Of a stretch of DNA of 53,460 nt, positions 16,301 to 25,909 are shown piece after piece (within the stretch, counting starts at the first letter, position 1; each line of letters begins with the position of its first letter). Source of the stretch: Lachnospiraceae bacterium (GTDB taxonomy: Bacteria; Bacillota; Clostridia; Lachnospirales; Lachnospiraceae); assembly GCA_024683645.1 (NCBI GenBank), contig JAIKYA010000181.1, positions 1 to 53,460 on the forward strand, written 5' to 3'. The position numbers and the translations under genes were made by a program. The notes under the pieces were generated by a model. It saw only the letters and a list, made by a program, of their open reading frames with translations. It was not told the DNA's origin and did not search any database.

Positions 16301-17275
16301 TTATTTTTTTGATCTGCTCCTGACCCACTGCGCATAAGCCGTTGCCAGAGGATACGGCCGTTTTGCCTTTACGATACCGAAGATCTTTGCTGCCCTGTCG
16401 ATATCAGGAAAAGCCTTTTTCTTTATGAACTCATTATACATTATCAAAAATCCTCTGTTCTTCTCACTCGGAAGATGCCATATGCATACCGGATTATAAA
16501 ACGCATTGGTGGATACCAGATAAAACTTTTTTTCTGTCCAGTATCTGTATATATATGCCCCGCCCTCGACAACGGCTCCTGTCTTCTTATACTCAGCCGC
16601 AGCAAATGCCATGACGGTTTCGTCATTGGTCCTTAGTCTGTCCACATCAAAACCGCATTCCTCCATACGCAGAAATACCTTTTGACAGCACTCTGCATAG
16701 GCCTTCAGATCATCCCTGATGCCGCAGATGAATTCACCTCCGTAATGTACTATATGATCACTGCCCTCAGAATAAAGACGCGCATAGGTCTTTCTCATTA
16801 TCTGTCTTTCTTCATGCTCATAGGAATGCCCCAGATTATAGAGCATAAGTCCGTGATCAGCCTCTTTCCAGAGTTCATCAAAGGGATGCACCGTGTAGGT
16901 ATCACAGTCTATTATCATCGCCCTTTCATATTCCGACTCCGAAAGATATTTCAGAACACATAGTTTAAAAGCTGCCAGCGACCATGGAAAATCCTCCGGA
17001 AATCTGAAACAGTCGTATTCCAGAGTTCTTATCACAACACCGTTTTCTTTAAGCATACCTGCATATTTTTCAAAAACTTCAGGGATCTGCGTGTTTACGA
17101 TGAGCATTACCTCATCATCCGGATTCTGCTTTTTTATTGAGATCAGCGAGACTATCATGTTCTTCATATAGATCTCCAGCCTGCCGATATCAGTTCCTCC
17201 GCTTAGCTGCGCAGAAGTCCCGTATTTCTCGTCATATGCAAAAGAAAAAGCAAAACCTGTAGCAATAACATTCAT
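16301..17275 (-). CDS. GT-A type glycosyltransferase (GT8-like)
   Basis: 324 residues. A nucleotide-diphospho-sugar transferase fold is suggested by IIDCDTYTVHPFDELW, with the D-x-D metal/donor motif, and by the later HYGGEFICGIRDD and IWHLPSEKNRG segments. It does not look like GT2; GT8-like or an unclassified GT-A family fits best. The longer frame up to 17383 begins with an Arg-rich stretch inside the previous gene and lacks a ribosome site; ATG 17275 has AGAGG eight bases upstream and is chosen. Confidence 0.78.
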   Translation of the reverse strand: MNVIATGFAFSFAYDEKYGTSAQLSGGTDIGRLEIYMKNMIVSLISIKKQNPDDEVMLIVNTQIPEVFEKYAGMLKENGVVIRTLEYDCFRFPEDFPWSLAAFKLCVLKYLSESEYERAMIIDCDTYTVHPFDELWKEADHGLMLYNLGHSYEHEERQIMRKTYARLYSEGSDHIVHYGGEFICGIRDDLKAYAECCQKVFLRMEECGFDVDRLRTNDETVMAFAAAEYKKTGAVVEGGAYIYRYWTEKKFYLVSTNAFYNPVCIWHLPSEKNRGFLIMYNEFIKKKAFPDIDRAAKIFGIVKAKRPYPLATAYAQWVRSRSKK

Positions 17276-17279
17276 TATC

Positions 17280-18476
17280 TTATCCTCTTGTAAATCTGTA
17301 GCCGTCCTTCGGGGCCAGCTCCGGTGCCTTCTGCATCGGATGCGGCAGGATAGTTTTTTCTTCCGCCGTCCATTCCTCCGCATACAGTATGTGTCTTATA
17401 AAAGCATACAGCCTCTCTGCTCCGTACCCGGCATTCCAGTACTGCGCCACCGTATCATAGGCATTATATCCGAGTCTTTCCCGAAGCTTCCTGTCTTTGG
17501 CAAGCTTATATGCATACTCTCCGGCTTCACGGCTGTTTCCGCTCTTATATACCATACCGTTAACACCATGCTTAAGCATATACGGAACCGCACCTATCGC
17601 ATGAGATGCCACAACTGCACAGCCGCTGTTCATTGCTTCATTCAGCACCGCTCCCCAGCCTTCCTTATAGTCGCTGGTGAACAGGAATATGTCGGCTCTT
17701 CTCATATACTCTCTGGTTTCTTCCGGTGTTTTAAAACCGTTGAAATGCGCAAGTCCCGGAACGCCGCGCTTCAATGCTTCTTCTCTTATATGCTCCTCAA
17801 GTTCTCCGCCGCCGACAAAATCGAGAACGCATTTAATCCCGCGCTCTTCCAGATATCTGCAAACATCCAGCGCAGCCTCGGGATGTTTCCAGTCTATCAT
17901 CCTGCCGCACCAGAGCAGTCTTATCGTTCCGTCATCAATGCGCTGTGAATGCAGCTGCGCGGTATCGTAAGATATCACTTCGGGAAAATATCCCCAAACA
18001 TATTTTTTATCGGGATATGCACCTATCAGTGAAAAATCCGAAGCCACATATCCTCCCGCACACAGGAGATATACGGGCATACCCTTATATCTGGTATGAT
18101 CCCGGTTCTTTTTTATCAGACCTTTTGGAGATATGAACTTCCACTGTCCTTCTTTATATATACGCTCGCTGTATCTTAATGTTGCCTTTCCCCTGTCCTG
18201 TCTCTCATATGCAAGCCTCTCATCCACTCCGCCGAATATGGTCATATCCGAATCCGTCATCAGCTTCCTGCAGCGTTCCTCATTTCCGCTGTATTTGAGC
18301 ACATAAGGAAAGGCCGATACATCCGGTGCCCATCCCATCCTTATGCGTTCCTCTTCCATTTCCTCCATCTGAATGAAAGTAAACTCCACCTCGGGGATCG
18401 CACTCATCGCATCGCAAAAAGCTCTCTGATGATGATTGAAATAATTTGATACAAAAGTTATAAGCAACTCATCCAC
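17280..18476 (-). CDS. GT4 family glycosyltransferase (paralogue 1)
   Basis: 398 residues, GT-B fold. The retaining GT4 signature is E-x7-E in KEGWGAVLNEAMNSG, with RLLWCGRMIDWKHPE as the donor-domain start. It is clearly related to the next gene upstream, sharing PVYLLCAG-YVA-DF-LIGAYPDKKY and HHQ near the N-terminus, so the two arose by tandem duplication. It overlaps that gene by 19 bases. The start is GTG 18476 or, by alignment with the paralogue, TTG 18467; neither has a strong ribosome site, suggesting translational coupling. Confidence 0.9.
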   Translation of the reverse strand: MDELLITFVSNYFNHHQRAFCDAMSAIPEVEFTFIQMEEMEEERIRMGWAPDVSAFPYVLKYSGNEERCRKLMTDSDMTIFGGVDERLAYERQDRGKATLRYSERIYKEGQWKFISPKGLIKKNRDHTRYKGMPVYLLCAGGYVASDFSLIGAYPDKKYVWGYFPEVISYDTAQLHSQRIDDGTIRLLWCGRMIDWKHPEAALDVCRYLEERGIKCVLDFVGGGELEEHIREEALKRGVPGLAHFNGFKTPEETREYMRRADIFLFTSDYKEGWGAVLNEAMNSGCAVVASHAIGAVPYMLKHGVNGMVYKSGNSREAGEYAYKLAKDRKLRERLGYNAYDTVAQYWNAGYGAERLYAFIRHILYAEEWTAEEKTILPHPMQKAPELAPKDGYRFTRG

Positions 18477-19621
18477 CCGTTCTTAGGTCTTATGACCTCC
18501 GCTTTTGACATCGGTCCTGTTTCGGCAGTATAGTCCCTGCCTTCCAGCTTCGCCTCACAGAATTTCAGCAGCCTCTTACACGCCTTCCCGGGATTCCAGT
18601 CTGAAGCTATGGTCCTGTATGCCTCAAGACCGAACCTCGCTCTTAAAGAAGGATCGTCACACAATGCAAAAACAGCTTCCGCAAGTATATCCTTTTCGCC
18701 TGAGGGATAAACCAGACCGTTTACTTCATGCTTTAAGAGAAACGGCACTGCTCCTGCGCCGGAGGATCCCACTACTGCACAGCCTGCGTTCATGGCTTCA
18801 TTTACTACCGCTCCCCAGCCTTCCTTAAAATCGCTGGTACAAAGGTAAATATCACTGCGAAGCATCTCCTCTCTTACCTCCGAAGGTGCGATAAAGGGTC
18901 TTCTTATCACGCAGCCTTCCAGGCCGTATTCCTTTATCATTTCATCCAGCTTTGCCGATTCTTCACCTTCGCCTATCATGGTAAGCGTTATATCGTAACC
19001 GTTTTTTACGCATTTAGCAGCCGCATAGACCGCATGTTCCGGATGCTTCCAGTCTATCAGCCTGCCCGTCCACAGTATCCTGGTTTCACCCCTGTACTTT
19101 CTCTTCAGTTTCTCTTCATCATATTCAATGAATTCCGTAAAATAACCCCACTTATATTTTTTGTCCGGATATGCACCTATCAGGTTAAAATCATGTGCAA
19201 CATAAGCTCCGGCACACAAAAGATATACGGGATCATTTTTGAGCCTCACATGTCTGTTCCTGTTTTTGGAAAAGGCCTTTGGAGTAAAAGCATGCCAATA
19301 GCCATCCTTGAAAAGCCTTTCGTAATATCTGAGCGTAAAGGCTTTCCTGTCAAGTCTCTCCCGCAGGAAATAATCATCCGCACCGCCGCACAGCACCACA
19401 TCGCATTCACGAATCAGCTTCTCTGCTTTCTCCACATCATCGTCCATATACATGTATCCGGGGATCTCTTCGGCGTTTATGGACCAGCCCATATCAACAC
19501 GTTCCTTCTCCATCTTATCGGTAACAATAAGATGAAGGTCTTCACCGAGAGCTTCCCTCAGCCGGGTATAAAGCGGCAGCTGGTGATGTGTCATGTAGTT
19601 TGTTAAGAATACAAAGGTCAT
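18458..19621 (-). CDS. GT4 family glycosyltransferase (paralogue 2)
   Basis: 387 residues, GT-B fold with ILWTGRLIDWKHPE and the GT4 motif KEGWGAVVNEAMNAG. N-terminal FLTNYMTHHQLPLY contains the acceptor-side His pair seen also in its neighbour. Close paralogue of the following gene; differences are concentrated in the N-terminal acceptor half (residues 20-90), which suggests the two transfer a similar donor to different acceptors (inference). The start ATG 19621 overlaps the stop of the preceding gene (ATATGA). Confidence 0.9.
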   Translation of the reverse strand: MTFVFLTNYMTHHQLPLYTRLREALGEDLHLIVTDKMEKERVDMGWSINAEEIPGYMYMDDDVEKAEKLIRECDVVLCGGADDYFLRERLDRKAFTLRYYERLFKDGYWHAFTPKAFSKNRNRHVRLKNDPVYLLCAGAYVAHDFNLIGAYPDKKYKWGYFTEFIEYDEEKLKRKYRGETRILWTGRLIDWKHPEHAVYAAAKCVKNGYDITLTMIGEGEESAKLDEMIKEYGLEGCVIRRPFIAPSEVREEMLRSDIYLCTSDFKEGWGAVVNEAMNAGCAVVGSSGAGAVPFLLKHEVNGLVYPSGEKDILAEAVFALCDDPSLRARFGLEAYRTIASDWNPGKACKRLLKFCEAKLEGRDYTAETGPMSKAEVIRPKNGWMSCL

Positions 19622-20877
19622 ATCTTATCGTATATCCACAAAAGCATTTTATAATTTGCCTCTGCATCATGAGTGAGTATGGCTCTTTTTCTTGCAGCCA
19701 TCCTCAGTTCATCCTGCAGTTCATCACTGCCAAACAGTCTGCATATCTTTTCAGCCAGTCCCTTTGCATCACCCGCTTCAAATGCAAGTACTTCTTTATC
19801 TTCCTCAGCCATTGAAGGCACACCGCCCACTTTTGAAACTACGGACGGCACACCCAGAAGCATTGCCTCACCGAGAGAATTCGGAGAGTTCTCCGTAAAG
19901 GATGCCAGCACAAAGGCGTTTGCTTCCAGATACTCTTCGCACATCTCGTTTTCATTTAACTGTCCCATAAATGTCACACTGTCGGAAAGCTTCAGTCTCT
20001 CCAGCAGCGACTTCAGATATTTTCCGTACTGGGGTATCTTATAAAAAGGCTTTCCGACTATATCGTCACCTGCCACGACTATATGCGCGTCTTCATATTT
20101 TTCCTTTACGATAGCCAGAGCCTCTATCGCAGTGTGAAGTCCTTTTAACGGGATATTCCCCTGCGACATGAATATGCGGTGTTTTACGATCGCATCTCTT
20201 TCCCACAGCTTTGTATAGAATACGGGACGCAGGGTTTCATTCAGAGCAAGATAAGTACATGTCGGATTAATGCTCTCCACATATGTCTTGTCGAAAGCTG
20301 TACGTCCGCAGGCATATGCTGCCAGAGACAGTACCGTTTTTTCTCTTTCAGCTCTTTTCTCATATTTTTCTTTCTGTCTCCAGAGACTGTCTCCGCGTAT
20401 CAGATCGCGTATGGTCGCGCGGTCCGTTACAGACTCGTCAAGTCCGCCGTAATACCTTGCTGCACAGCTTTCCATAACACCCTGGATATGAACGATCACT
20501 TTATCTTTCCACTCTCCCAGTTTCTGCAGGGCCAGTGAATGCGGATACTCTGTCCCGAAGCAGTGTATCACATCGGGCCTGAACTCTTCGCATATCCTTC
20601 CTATCGATGCTTCGAGAGAAGGATCGTACTCCTCCGGATGATCGGTATCCTCGTAAAAACTGTAATACCTCACGTTACCTGCCATACCGCTCAGCTTCTC
20701 GTCATCCTTTACAGGAAAAGCAACAGCAAGGGTAAGCTCATCTGATCCGTTTACTTTTTCCGCAGCTCCGCTTATCCATCCTTCTTTATTCTGCGCTCTC
20801 CCCAGGCCTGCCTTCCTTGCCACGAATGCAGGCATAAGGTTGCAGACCCATAAAACTTTTTTCCTAAGCTTTTCCAT
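19618..20877 (-). CDS. GT4 family glycosyltransferase
   Basis: 419 residues, GT-B fold. KVLWVCNLMPAFVARKAGL at the N-terminus, HCFGTEYPHSLAL, the donor-domain segment MSQGNIPLKGLHTAIEAL, and ENSPNSLGEAMLLGVP, where the second Glu of the GT4 E-x7-E motif sits in GEAM. Not closely related to the two downstream GT4 paralogues. Overlaps the preceding GT2 gene by 14 bases. Confidence 0.9.
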   Translation of the reverse strand: MEKLRKKVLWVCNLMPAFVARKAGLGRAQNKEGWISGAAEKVNGSDELTLAVAFPVKDDEKLSGMAGNVRYYSFYEDTDHPEEYDPSLEASIGRICEEFRPDVIHCFGTEYPHSLALQKLGEWKDKVIVHIQGVMESCAARYYGGLDESVTDRATIRDLIRGDSLWRQKEKYEKRAEREKTVLSLAAYACGRTAFDKTYVESINPTCTYLALNETLRPVFYTKLWERDAIVKHRIFMSQGNIPLKGLHTAIEALAIVKEKYEDAHIVVAGDDIVGKPFYKIPQYGKYLKSLLERLKLSDSVTFMGQLNENEMCEEYLEANAFVLASFTENSPNSLGEAMLLGVPSVVSKVGGVPSMAEEDKEVLAFEAGDAKGLAEKICRLFGSDELQDELRMAARKRAILTHDAEANYKMLLWIYDKI

Positions 20878-21652
20878 AAAGTCTGCCCTTCAGTTTATGA
20901 TACAGCGATGAGAACAGCGGCGACTGCGCCAGCTTCTCTCTGAGCGGCTGCAGTGTTATGATCATAAGAAATCTGTACAGATATACCTTCTTCCCCAGAT
21001 ACTCTTCTGTGATCTCCCTGTGTTCTTCCTTTGCCTTCTGTTTATTCTCTGAGGTCTCAGAGAAGCCGTCACCTTCATATGAGCATACGGTTATATTCAT
21101 ATGTCTGCATCTTGCACCTTCGCTCTTTACGCTGTAGAGAAAGTGCTCATAGTCCGCACGCACTGTATATTTTGTCTTGTAGGCGCGTTTGCCGAACAGT
21201 CTGCTGTCATAGAAACATACCTGGTGATTCGGCACGTTTCTGAAAAGCAGAAAATCATTTACCTTATCCGGGGAGATGTCCGTACTGGCAAGTTTTCTCC
21301 TGTAAAGATCCCCGTAAAAAATATCTGCCCTGTACTTAAGTGTTTCCTTTGCCACTCTGGACAGCACCAGTTCATTGTAAAAATAATCACCGCAGTTTAA
21401 GAATATAAGATATTCTCCTCTTGCCAGACTCACCGCCTGATTCATAGCGTCATATATCGAACTGTCTTCTTTGACAACAAGCCTGATACGCTCGTCACCT
21501 GCGATAGCATCCAGCGATCCGTCAGTCGATCCGCCGTCTTTAACTATCAGCTCATACGCAGGATATCTCTGCATAAGTACACTGTCCACTGTCTTTTTCA
21601 GTTCTTCTCCGGCGTTTAAACACACCACTATCACAGAAAATCTTATTTTCAT
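20864..21652 (-). CDS. GT2 family glycosyltransferase (WcaA/colanic-type)
   Basis: 262 residues, single GT-A domain. SVIVVCLNAGEELKKTVDSV, LIVKDGGSTDGS and LIFLNCGDYFYN are the donor-binding motifs; the KDGGSTDGS form and the NCGD in place of DADD are typical of colanic-acid type GT2 enzymes. PNHQVCFYDSRLF is the acceptor-side loop often seen in that group. AAGGTGA lies just before the ATG inside the epsG gene end. Confidence 0.88.
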   Translation of the reverse strand: MKIRFSVIVVCLNAGEELKKTVDSVLMQRYPAYELIVKDGGSTDGSLDAIAGDERIRLVVKEDSSIYDAMNQAVSLARGEYLIFLNCGDYFYNELVLSRVAKETLKYRADIFYGDLYRRKLASTDISPDKVNDFLLFRNVPNHQVCFYDSRLFGKRAYKTKYTVRADYEHFLYSVKSEGARCRHMNITVCSYEGDGFSETSENKQKAKEEHREITEEYLGKKVYLYRFLMIITLQPLREKLAQSPLFSSLYHKLKGRLYGKA

Positions 21653-22782
21653 CCCGTCACCTTCACATATGATAAACCGTCCATGCTTCCCGGATAATTC
21701 ATCCAGGTGCTGTACGGCAGTACCCTTACTACATCCCCGAATGCCTTATATAAAAAGAATGCAAAATATACCGTACCTGCTGCCATTATCAGCGCCGTCA
21801 GTATCTTTTTCTTCTTTCCCTCAAGAGACGTGCATATCCCCGGCAAAAGCAGTATCTGCGATATGTTCATATAATAACCTATCCTTGAAGCAAAAGGTAC
21901 AAAACAAAAGCAGCCGTAAAAGATCAGCGCCAGGGCATTCAGTTTCATATAAAAAGCCAGAGTCGCATTTTTCTTAATGACCGGTCCGTACAGATATATG
22001 CCCAGAGCCAGCACGGCCACACAACGCAGTATATTTACCCAGCTGATGCTTCCTGAGCTTAAATAATCTTCTTCATTGACATAGGACGGATACAGCTTTA
22101 AAAACAATGCAAGATAAGCATCTTTAAACAGCAGGCCGCTTATCCCTCCCAGCGTAAGTATCGCGAGCGTTATCCTGTTCCACTTAAGTCTGCAGAAAGG
22201 ATAGAACACCAGCGCGCATATCGCGGTTTTATGAAACATGGCTGCCAGCAGTACCAGCAGTACAAATTTCACATAATTGCCTTTCGTGACATGATACATG
22301 CTCCATAAGAGTATGCCGAGCGCCAGATAATACCTTACAGTATTGTAGGTCTGGAAATACAGTCCGAAAGCCATGAACAGAAATACCGTCAGCCCAAGAT
22401 CACTGCTCTGCAGATACATCCCCCGTATAAATGCGAATACGGTAAGGAAGGCAAATATCGCAAATATCAGCAGAAATATCTCCTTATCCAGGAACGTATA
22501 TACCGCTTTTACAATCAGGTTAAAACCGGGTTCCGTAACAATATGGTTTCCGGTGTAAGCATCATGAAAACGTATGATATAGGTAAAATAATCATTACCC
22601 GTATGTATACGCAGAGCAGAGGGGATAAAGAGAACGAAAAACAATGCCGTCAGACATATGATATTGATATACCCCTGTCTGGTACCGGCAGGATAGTGTG
22701 CGTATCCCGCGCTGTTCTTCACTTTTCCGGCTATCATGACAGCTGCAATGCTTATCATGATATACAGGATCACTCCGAACAA
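21649..22782 (-). CDS. EpsG/Wzy-like polysaccharide polymerase
   Basis: 377 residues with about ten hydrophobic segments, the architecture of EpsG-family polymerases that join lipid-linked repeat units on the outer side of the membrane. The family-like features are IRIHTGNDYFTYIIRF-type segment after the second helix (only HTGNDYFTY is diagnostic), NTVRYYLALGILLWS and the loop FHKTAI. The start is TTG 22782, seven bases after GGAGG. Together with the Wzz-like protein it implies a Wzy-type pathway. Confidence 0.85.
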   Translation of the reverse strand: MFGVILYIMISIAAVMIAGKVKNSAGYAHYPAGTRQGYINIICLTALFFVLFIPSALRIHTGNDYFTYIIRFHDAYTGNHIVTEPGFNLIVKAVYTFLDKEIFLLIFAIFAFLTVFAFIRGMYLQSSDLGLTVFLFMAFGLYFQTYNTVRYYLALGILLWSMYHVTKGNYVKFVLLVLLAAMFHKTAICALVFYPFCRLKWNRITLAILTLGGISGLLFKDAYLALFLKLYPSYVNEEDYLSSGSISWVNILRCVAVLALGIYLYGPVIKKNATLAFYMKLNALALIFYGCFCFVPFASRIGYYMNISQILLLPGICTSLEGKKKKILTALIMAAGTVYFAFFLYKAFGDVVRVLPYSTWMNYPGSMDGLSYVKVTG

Positions 22783-22796
22783 TCGATTGCCTCCCT

Positions 22797-23582
22797 CTAC
22801 TTACAGCCTATGCTCTTTCCTTCTCTGATACCGCCAAGTAATAACTTATACGCTTTAAGCGGCTTTATATCCATGCACATGATCTTTCTCTTGGAAAACA
22901 CAAATCTGGCACCCCACAGCCAGGCAAGGTTTCCGTAAAGGAAATGATACAGCACGCCCCTGTCAAAAAAGAACTTTTCGTGGTAGCCGGAAAACCAGGT
23001 TGATTCCCTCGGTTCTTCATAACCTATCTCAATGGGCAGGGCCTTTAACTTCAGTCCCGCTCTCACACAATCCATAAAAAAGAGTGAGTCTTCGCCGTTA
23101 CTGTATTTCGCACCTCCTCCGAAAAGGAGTGAGTATCTTATTCCTGCATTTATTATCTTTTCACGCCTCATCGCAGCCGCATAAGCGGGATATCTTCCGA
23201 GGCTGAAATAACCGACCTTTTTTTCGGCGTCCGTGTGGTAGGTCCTTCTCTCTTCACAGACTTTTACATTGAAGAACAGTACGTCCTCCGGATGGTCTTC
23301 AAATGCTTTGATTATCTTTGTGCTATAGCCTTCTTCATACCTTATGTCTTCATCGGAAAAAAGTATTATATCAGCTTCGGCCTTCTCAAGCGCAAGGTTT
23401 CTGCTCTTTCCGACACCGCGTTCGTTTCTGTGATAGATCCGTACATGTGCTTTATCCGTATCCGTCACTTCATCAAGCTCGTGATCCGTCTGGTCGATCA
23501 GTACCGCACTGCCCTCTATGCCCATAAGCGCAGGCAGTGAACTGTCTTTATTTACCGCAGATATAAGTGTCTCAAACTTCAT
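22797..23582 (-). CDS. GT2-like glycosyltransferase
   Basis: 261 residues. HRNERGVGKSRNLAL, ILFSDEDIRYEEG (acidic motif in place of DxD) and GEDSLFFMDCVRAG fit a GT2/GT-A enzyme. The N-terminal beta strand is atypical (MKFETLISAVNKDSS), so it is a more divergent GT2 than its neighbours. I choose ATG 23582 with AGGAA upstream over the frame's first ATG at 23612, which lies deep in the previous gene. Confidence 0.8.
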   Translation of the reverse strand: MKFETLISAVNKDSSLPALMGIEGSAVLIDQTDHELDEVTDTDKAHVRIYHRNERGVGKSRNLALEKAEADIILFSDEDIRYEEGYSTKIIKAFEDHPEDVLFFNVKVCEERRTYHTDAEKKVGYFSLGRYPAYAAAMRREKIINAGIRYSLLFGGGAKYSNGEDSLFFMDCVRAGLKLKALPIEIGYEEPRESTWFSGYHEKFFFDRGVLYHFLYGNLAWLWGARFVFSKRKIMCMDIKPLKAYKLLLGGIREGKSIGCK

Positions 23583-24537
23583 AATATTTCCTGAAGAACT
23601 TTCTGTCCGCATCCGCTATCACGATCAGTGCCTTTTTCCCGAGCAGCTCCAGTTCATCTGCATACTGTCTTAATCTTCTGCCATGCTCTCCCCAGCCTGC
23701 GATCAGCAGTACCGTATCAGCATCATCATTTACGCTGAAATCCGCAGGTATCAGTTCTTTCACCTTACTGACCCTCGCTGCATCTTCTTTCTCAAAACAG
23801 CTCAGAGCCACGCTCCCTGCAGTTTTAAGCAGTTTTCCGAAAAACTCACGTATCCTTTCCTTATCCTCGCTGCCGTCTTTGAAAAGTACCGCCGCAGCCG
23901 TGCGTCCGCAAAACCTTTTAACATCATATTCTATATACAGTCCGTCATCCTTCGCAGCATCATACATGAGCAGCAGAAAGCCTGCGATCAGACCGCATAC
24001 CACGCCGAACACTGTCCATCTGAAGCAGTGATTCTCAGGCTTAAGCAGAGCTGCCCCTTCATAGTCCCACTGCCTTATCGCTTCAAAGCCCTCAGCTTCA
24101 GCGGCAAATGCGGCAAGCGCCTCTCCAAGCGCCTTCTGGACCTTTTCCGCAGTTTCGGCATCCGGCATATCCACATATACCCGTATCATCCTTATGTCGG
24201 TACTGGTAGGTATGCTCGTGGCCCCGGCTATCTCTTCCTTGGCTTCGCCGCAGATCTGTGAAGCACGGCCTGCGATCATATCCGAATCTATCACATCATT
24301 CCAGGTAAAGTCGTTATAATAAAGCTGGGTTTCCTTAGCCGTCCTCTGGTCAAAATCGATGTAATAGAACGCACTGCATCTGTACGGAAAACTCCCGGCG
24401 AATACATAGGTGGCCAGCAGATATACGACGGCACAGGCCACAGCACATACAGCCGCCGCGGCAAATATCTTCCATATGCGTTTTCTGCTGATGAGCACAA
24501 ATCTTTTTATATCCATGCTCTCACTCATTCCGTCCAT
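23572..24537 (-). CDS. Wzz-like polysaccharide co-polymerase with C-terminal cytoplasmic domain
   Basis: 321 residues: membrane helix 1 at about 22-46, extracellular part, helix 2 at about 172-191, the two-helix Wzz/CpsC layout controlling chain length. Beyond helix 2 there are 130 cytoplasmic residues ending DTVLLIAGWGEHGRRLRQYADEL...ALIVIADADRKFFRKYYEV (two segments). This part has the alternating strand/helix character of a BY-kinase fold but no Walker A, so it is probably a degenerate kinase-like domain (inference). GGAG precedes the ATG by seven bases. Confidence 0.78.
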   Translation of the reverse strand: MDGMSESMDIKRFVLISRKRIWKIFAAAAVCAVACAVVYLLATYVFAGSFPYRCSAFYYIDFDQRTAKETQLYYNDFTWNDVIDSDMIAGRASQICGEAKEEIAGATSIPTSTDIRMIRVYVDMPDAETAEKVQKALGEALAAFAAEAEGFEAIRQWDYEGAALLKPENHCFRWTVFGVVCGLIAGFLLLMYDAAKDDGLYIEYDVKRFCGRTAAAVLFKDGSEDKERIREFFGKLLKTAGSVALSCFEKEDAARVSKVKELIPADFSVNDDADTVLLIAGWGEHGRRLRQYADELELLGKKALIVIADADRKFFRKYYEV

Positions 24538-24538
24538 C

Positions 24539-25909
24539 CTATTTCTCCGCAGTCACATGTCCCTGCTCTACACCTTCCGTACTTTCAGGTTTCAAAAGTG
24601 TTTTCAGTGTAAGCAGCATCAGTTTCAGATCCAGCCATACGCTGTAATTTTCTATATAAGTCAGATCCAGCTTCAGTTTGTCATAAGGTGTGGTATTGTA
24701 CTTACCGTATACCTGTGCATAACCTGCAAGCCCTGCTTTTACTTTCATGCGGAATGCAAACTCGGGCATATCTTCCTCATACTGTCTGATTATCTCCGGC
24801 CTTTCCGGTCTTGGACCTATGAAAGACATATCACCTTTAAGTATATTGAACAGCTGCGGTATCTCATCTATACGCACTGCCCTTATGAATTTACCTATCG
24901 GGGTGATACGGTCGTCGTCCTTTGATGCAAGCCTTGCAACGCCGTCTTTTTCCGCATCGACCCTCATGCTCCGGAACTTGAGTATCTTAAACTCCTTTCC
25001 TCCGATTGTACATCTTACCTGCTTATACAGTACAGGTCCCCTGTCCGTAAGCTTTATAAGAATTGCCGTAAGCAGCATGAAAGGTGAGAGCACGACGATA
25101 AGAATGAGCGAGCATACTATATCTATCAGTCGCTTGGCTGCTCTCTGCTCCACGGAGAGCGCGTATTCACGTATCAGATACATGGGAGTATCAAAGATGT
25201 GCATCTCCTCGGTACCCTTCATGAGTACATCCGGTATTTTCGGCATCAGATACATGCGTATCGAACGTCCGTAGCAGTATTTCATCAGGAAGTTCCTGTC
25301 CTTCATGGGGAGATCCCAGATGACCATGCCGTCATATCTTTTCTCTATCTCTTCACATATCTTCTCCACACCTTCGCTAATGCACATGGTCTTGCAGATA
25401 TTGTATTTATCCGGTCTTGTGGCAAACTTCTGAAGTATGCCCTCGTGCGGACGCTCACCCGTGACCAGAAGCAGGTCTCTCGGAGGAAAGAGCATGGCAT
25501 AGATGCCCTGGGATATACCCGTCCATATCAGATGCCAGAGCAACGCCGCTCCCGTAAGTATCAGTATATACTTATTGGTTATGAGTTTTGCGGCCATAAG
25601 CGCTAGGACCGCATAGATTATCACATTGGCGAAAAAGGTGGTAAACATGCCGGAAAGAAAGACTTCCCAGGCTTTAAGATATCCTATCCTGTTACTGCCG
25701 TACATCCTCGAGAACAGTATCAGCAGGACAGCATAAACCGAGATAAGGAGTATATCACCCTTTATCCAGAACTGAACACCGTAATCATTTTTTAAAACGG
25801 GTTTATAAAAACGATACCATACAAGTGTAAAACCCGCCACCTGAACGGCAATACTCAGGAATGAAAGAAACAGTATGATTATTCGTCTCGATGTCTCTAA
25901 CTTTTTCAT
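24539..25909 (-). CDS. Undecaprenyl-phosphate sugar phosphotransferase (WcaJ/CpsE type)
   Basis: 456 residues, initiates repeat-unit synthesis by moving a hexose-1-phosphate to undecaprenyl phosphate. Four or five N-terminal helices, a Rossmann-like middle domain (LLLVTGERPHEG...VIWDLPM), then the bacterial sugar transferase domain: KRLIDIVCSLILIVV, LYKQVRCTIGGKEFKILKFRSM (core KFRSM), VRIDEIPQLFNILKGDMS and FIGPRPERPE. The sugar is unknown. The real start is ATG 25909 (AAGGA upstream), which overlaps the stop of the previous gene as TAATG. Confidence 0.93.
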   Translation of the reverse strand: MKKLETSRRIIILFLSFLSIAVQVAGFTLVWYRFYKPVLKNDYGVQFWIKGDILLISVYAVLLILFSRMYGSNRIGYLKAWEVFLSGMFTTFFANVIIYAVLALMAAKLITNKYILILTGAALLWHLIWTGISQGIYAMLFPPRDLLLVTGERPHEGILQKFATRPDKYNICKTMCISEGVEKICEEIEKRYDGMVIWDLPMKDRNFLMKYCYGRSIRMYLMPKIPDVLMKGTEEMHIFDTPMYLIREYALSVEQRAAKRLIDIVCSLILIVVLSPFMLLTAILIKLTDRGPVLYKQVRCTIGGKEFKILKFRSMRVDAEKDGVARLASKDDDRITPIGKFIRAVRIDEIPQLFNILKGDMSFIGPRPERPEIIRQYEEDMPEFAFRMKVKAGLAGYAQVYGKYNTTPYDKLKLDLTYIENYSVWLDLKLMLLTLKTLLKPESTEGVEQGHVTAEK

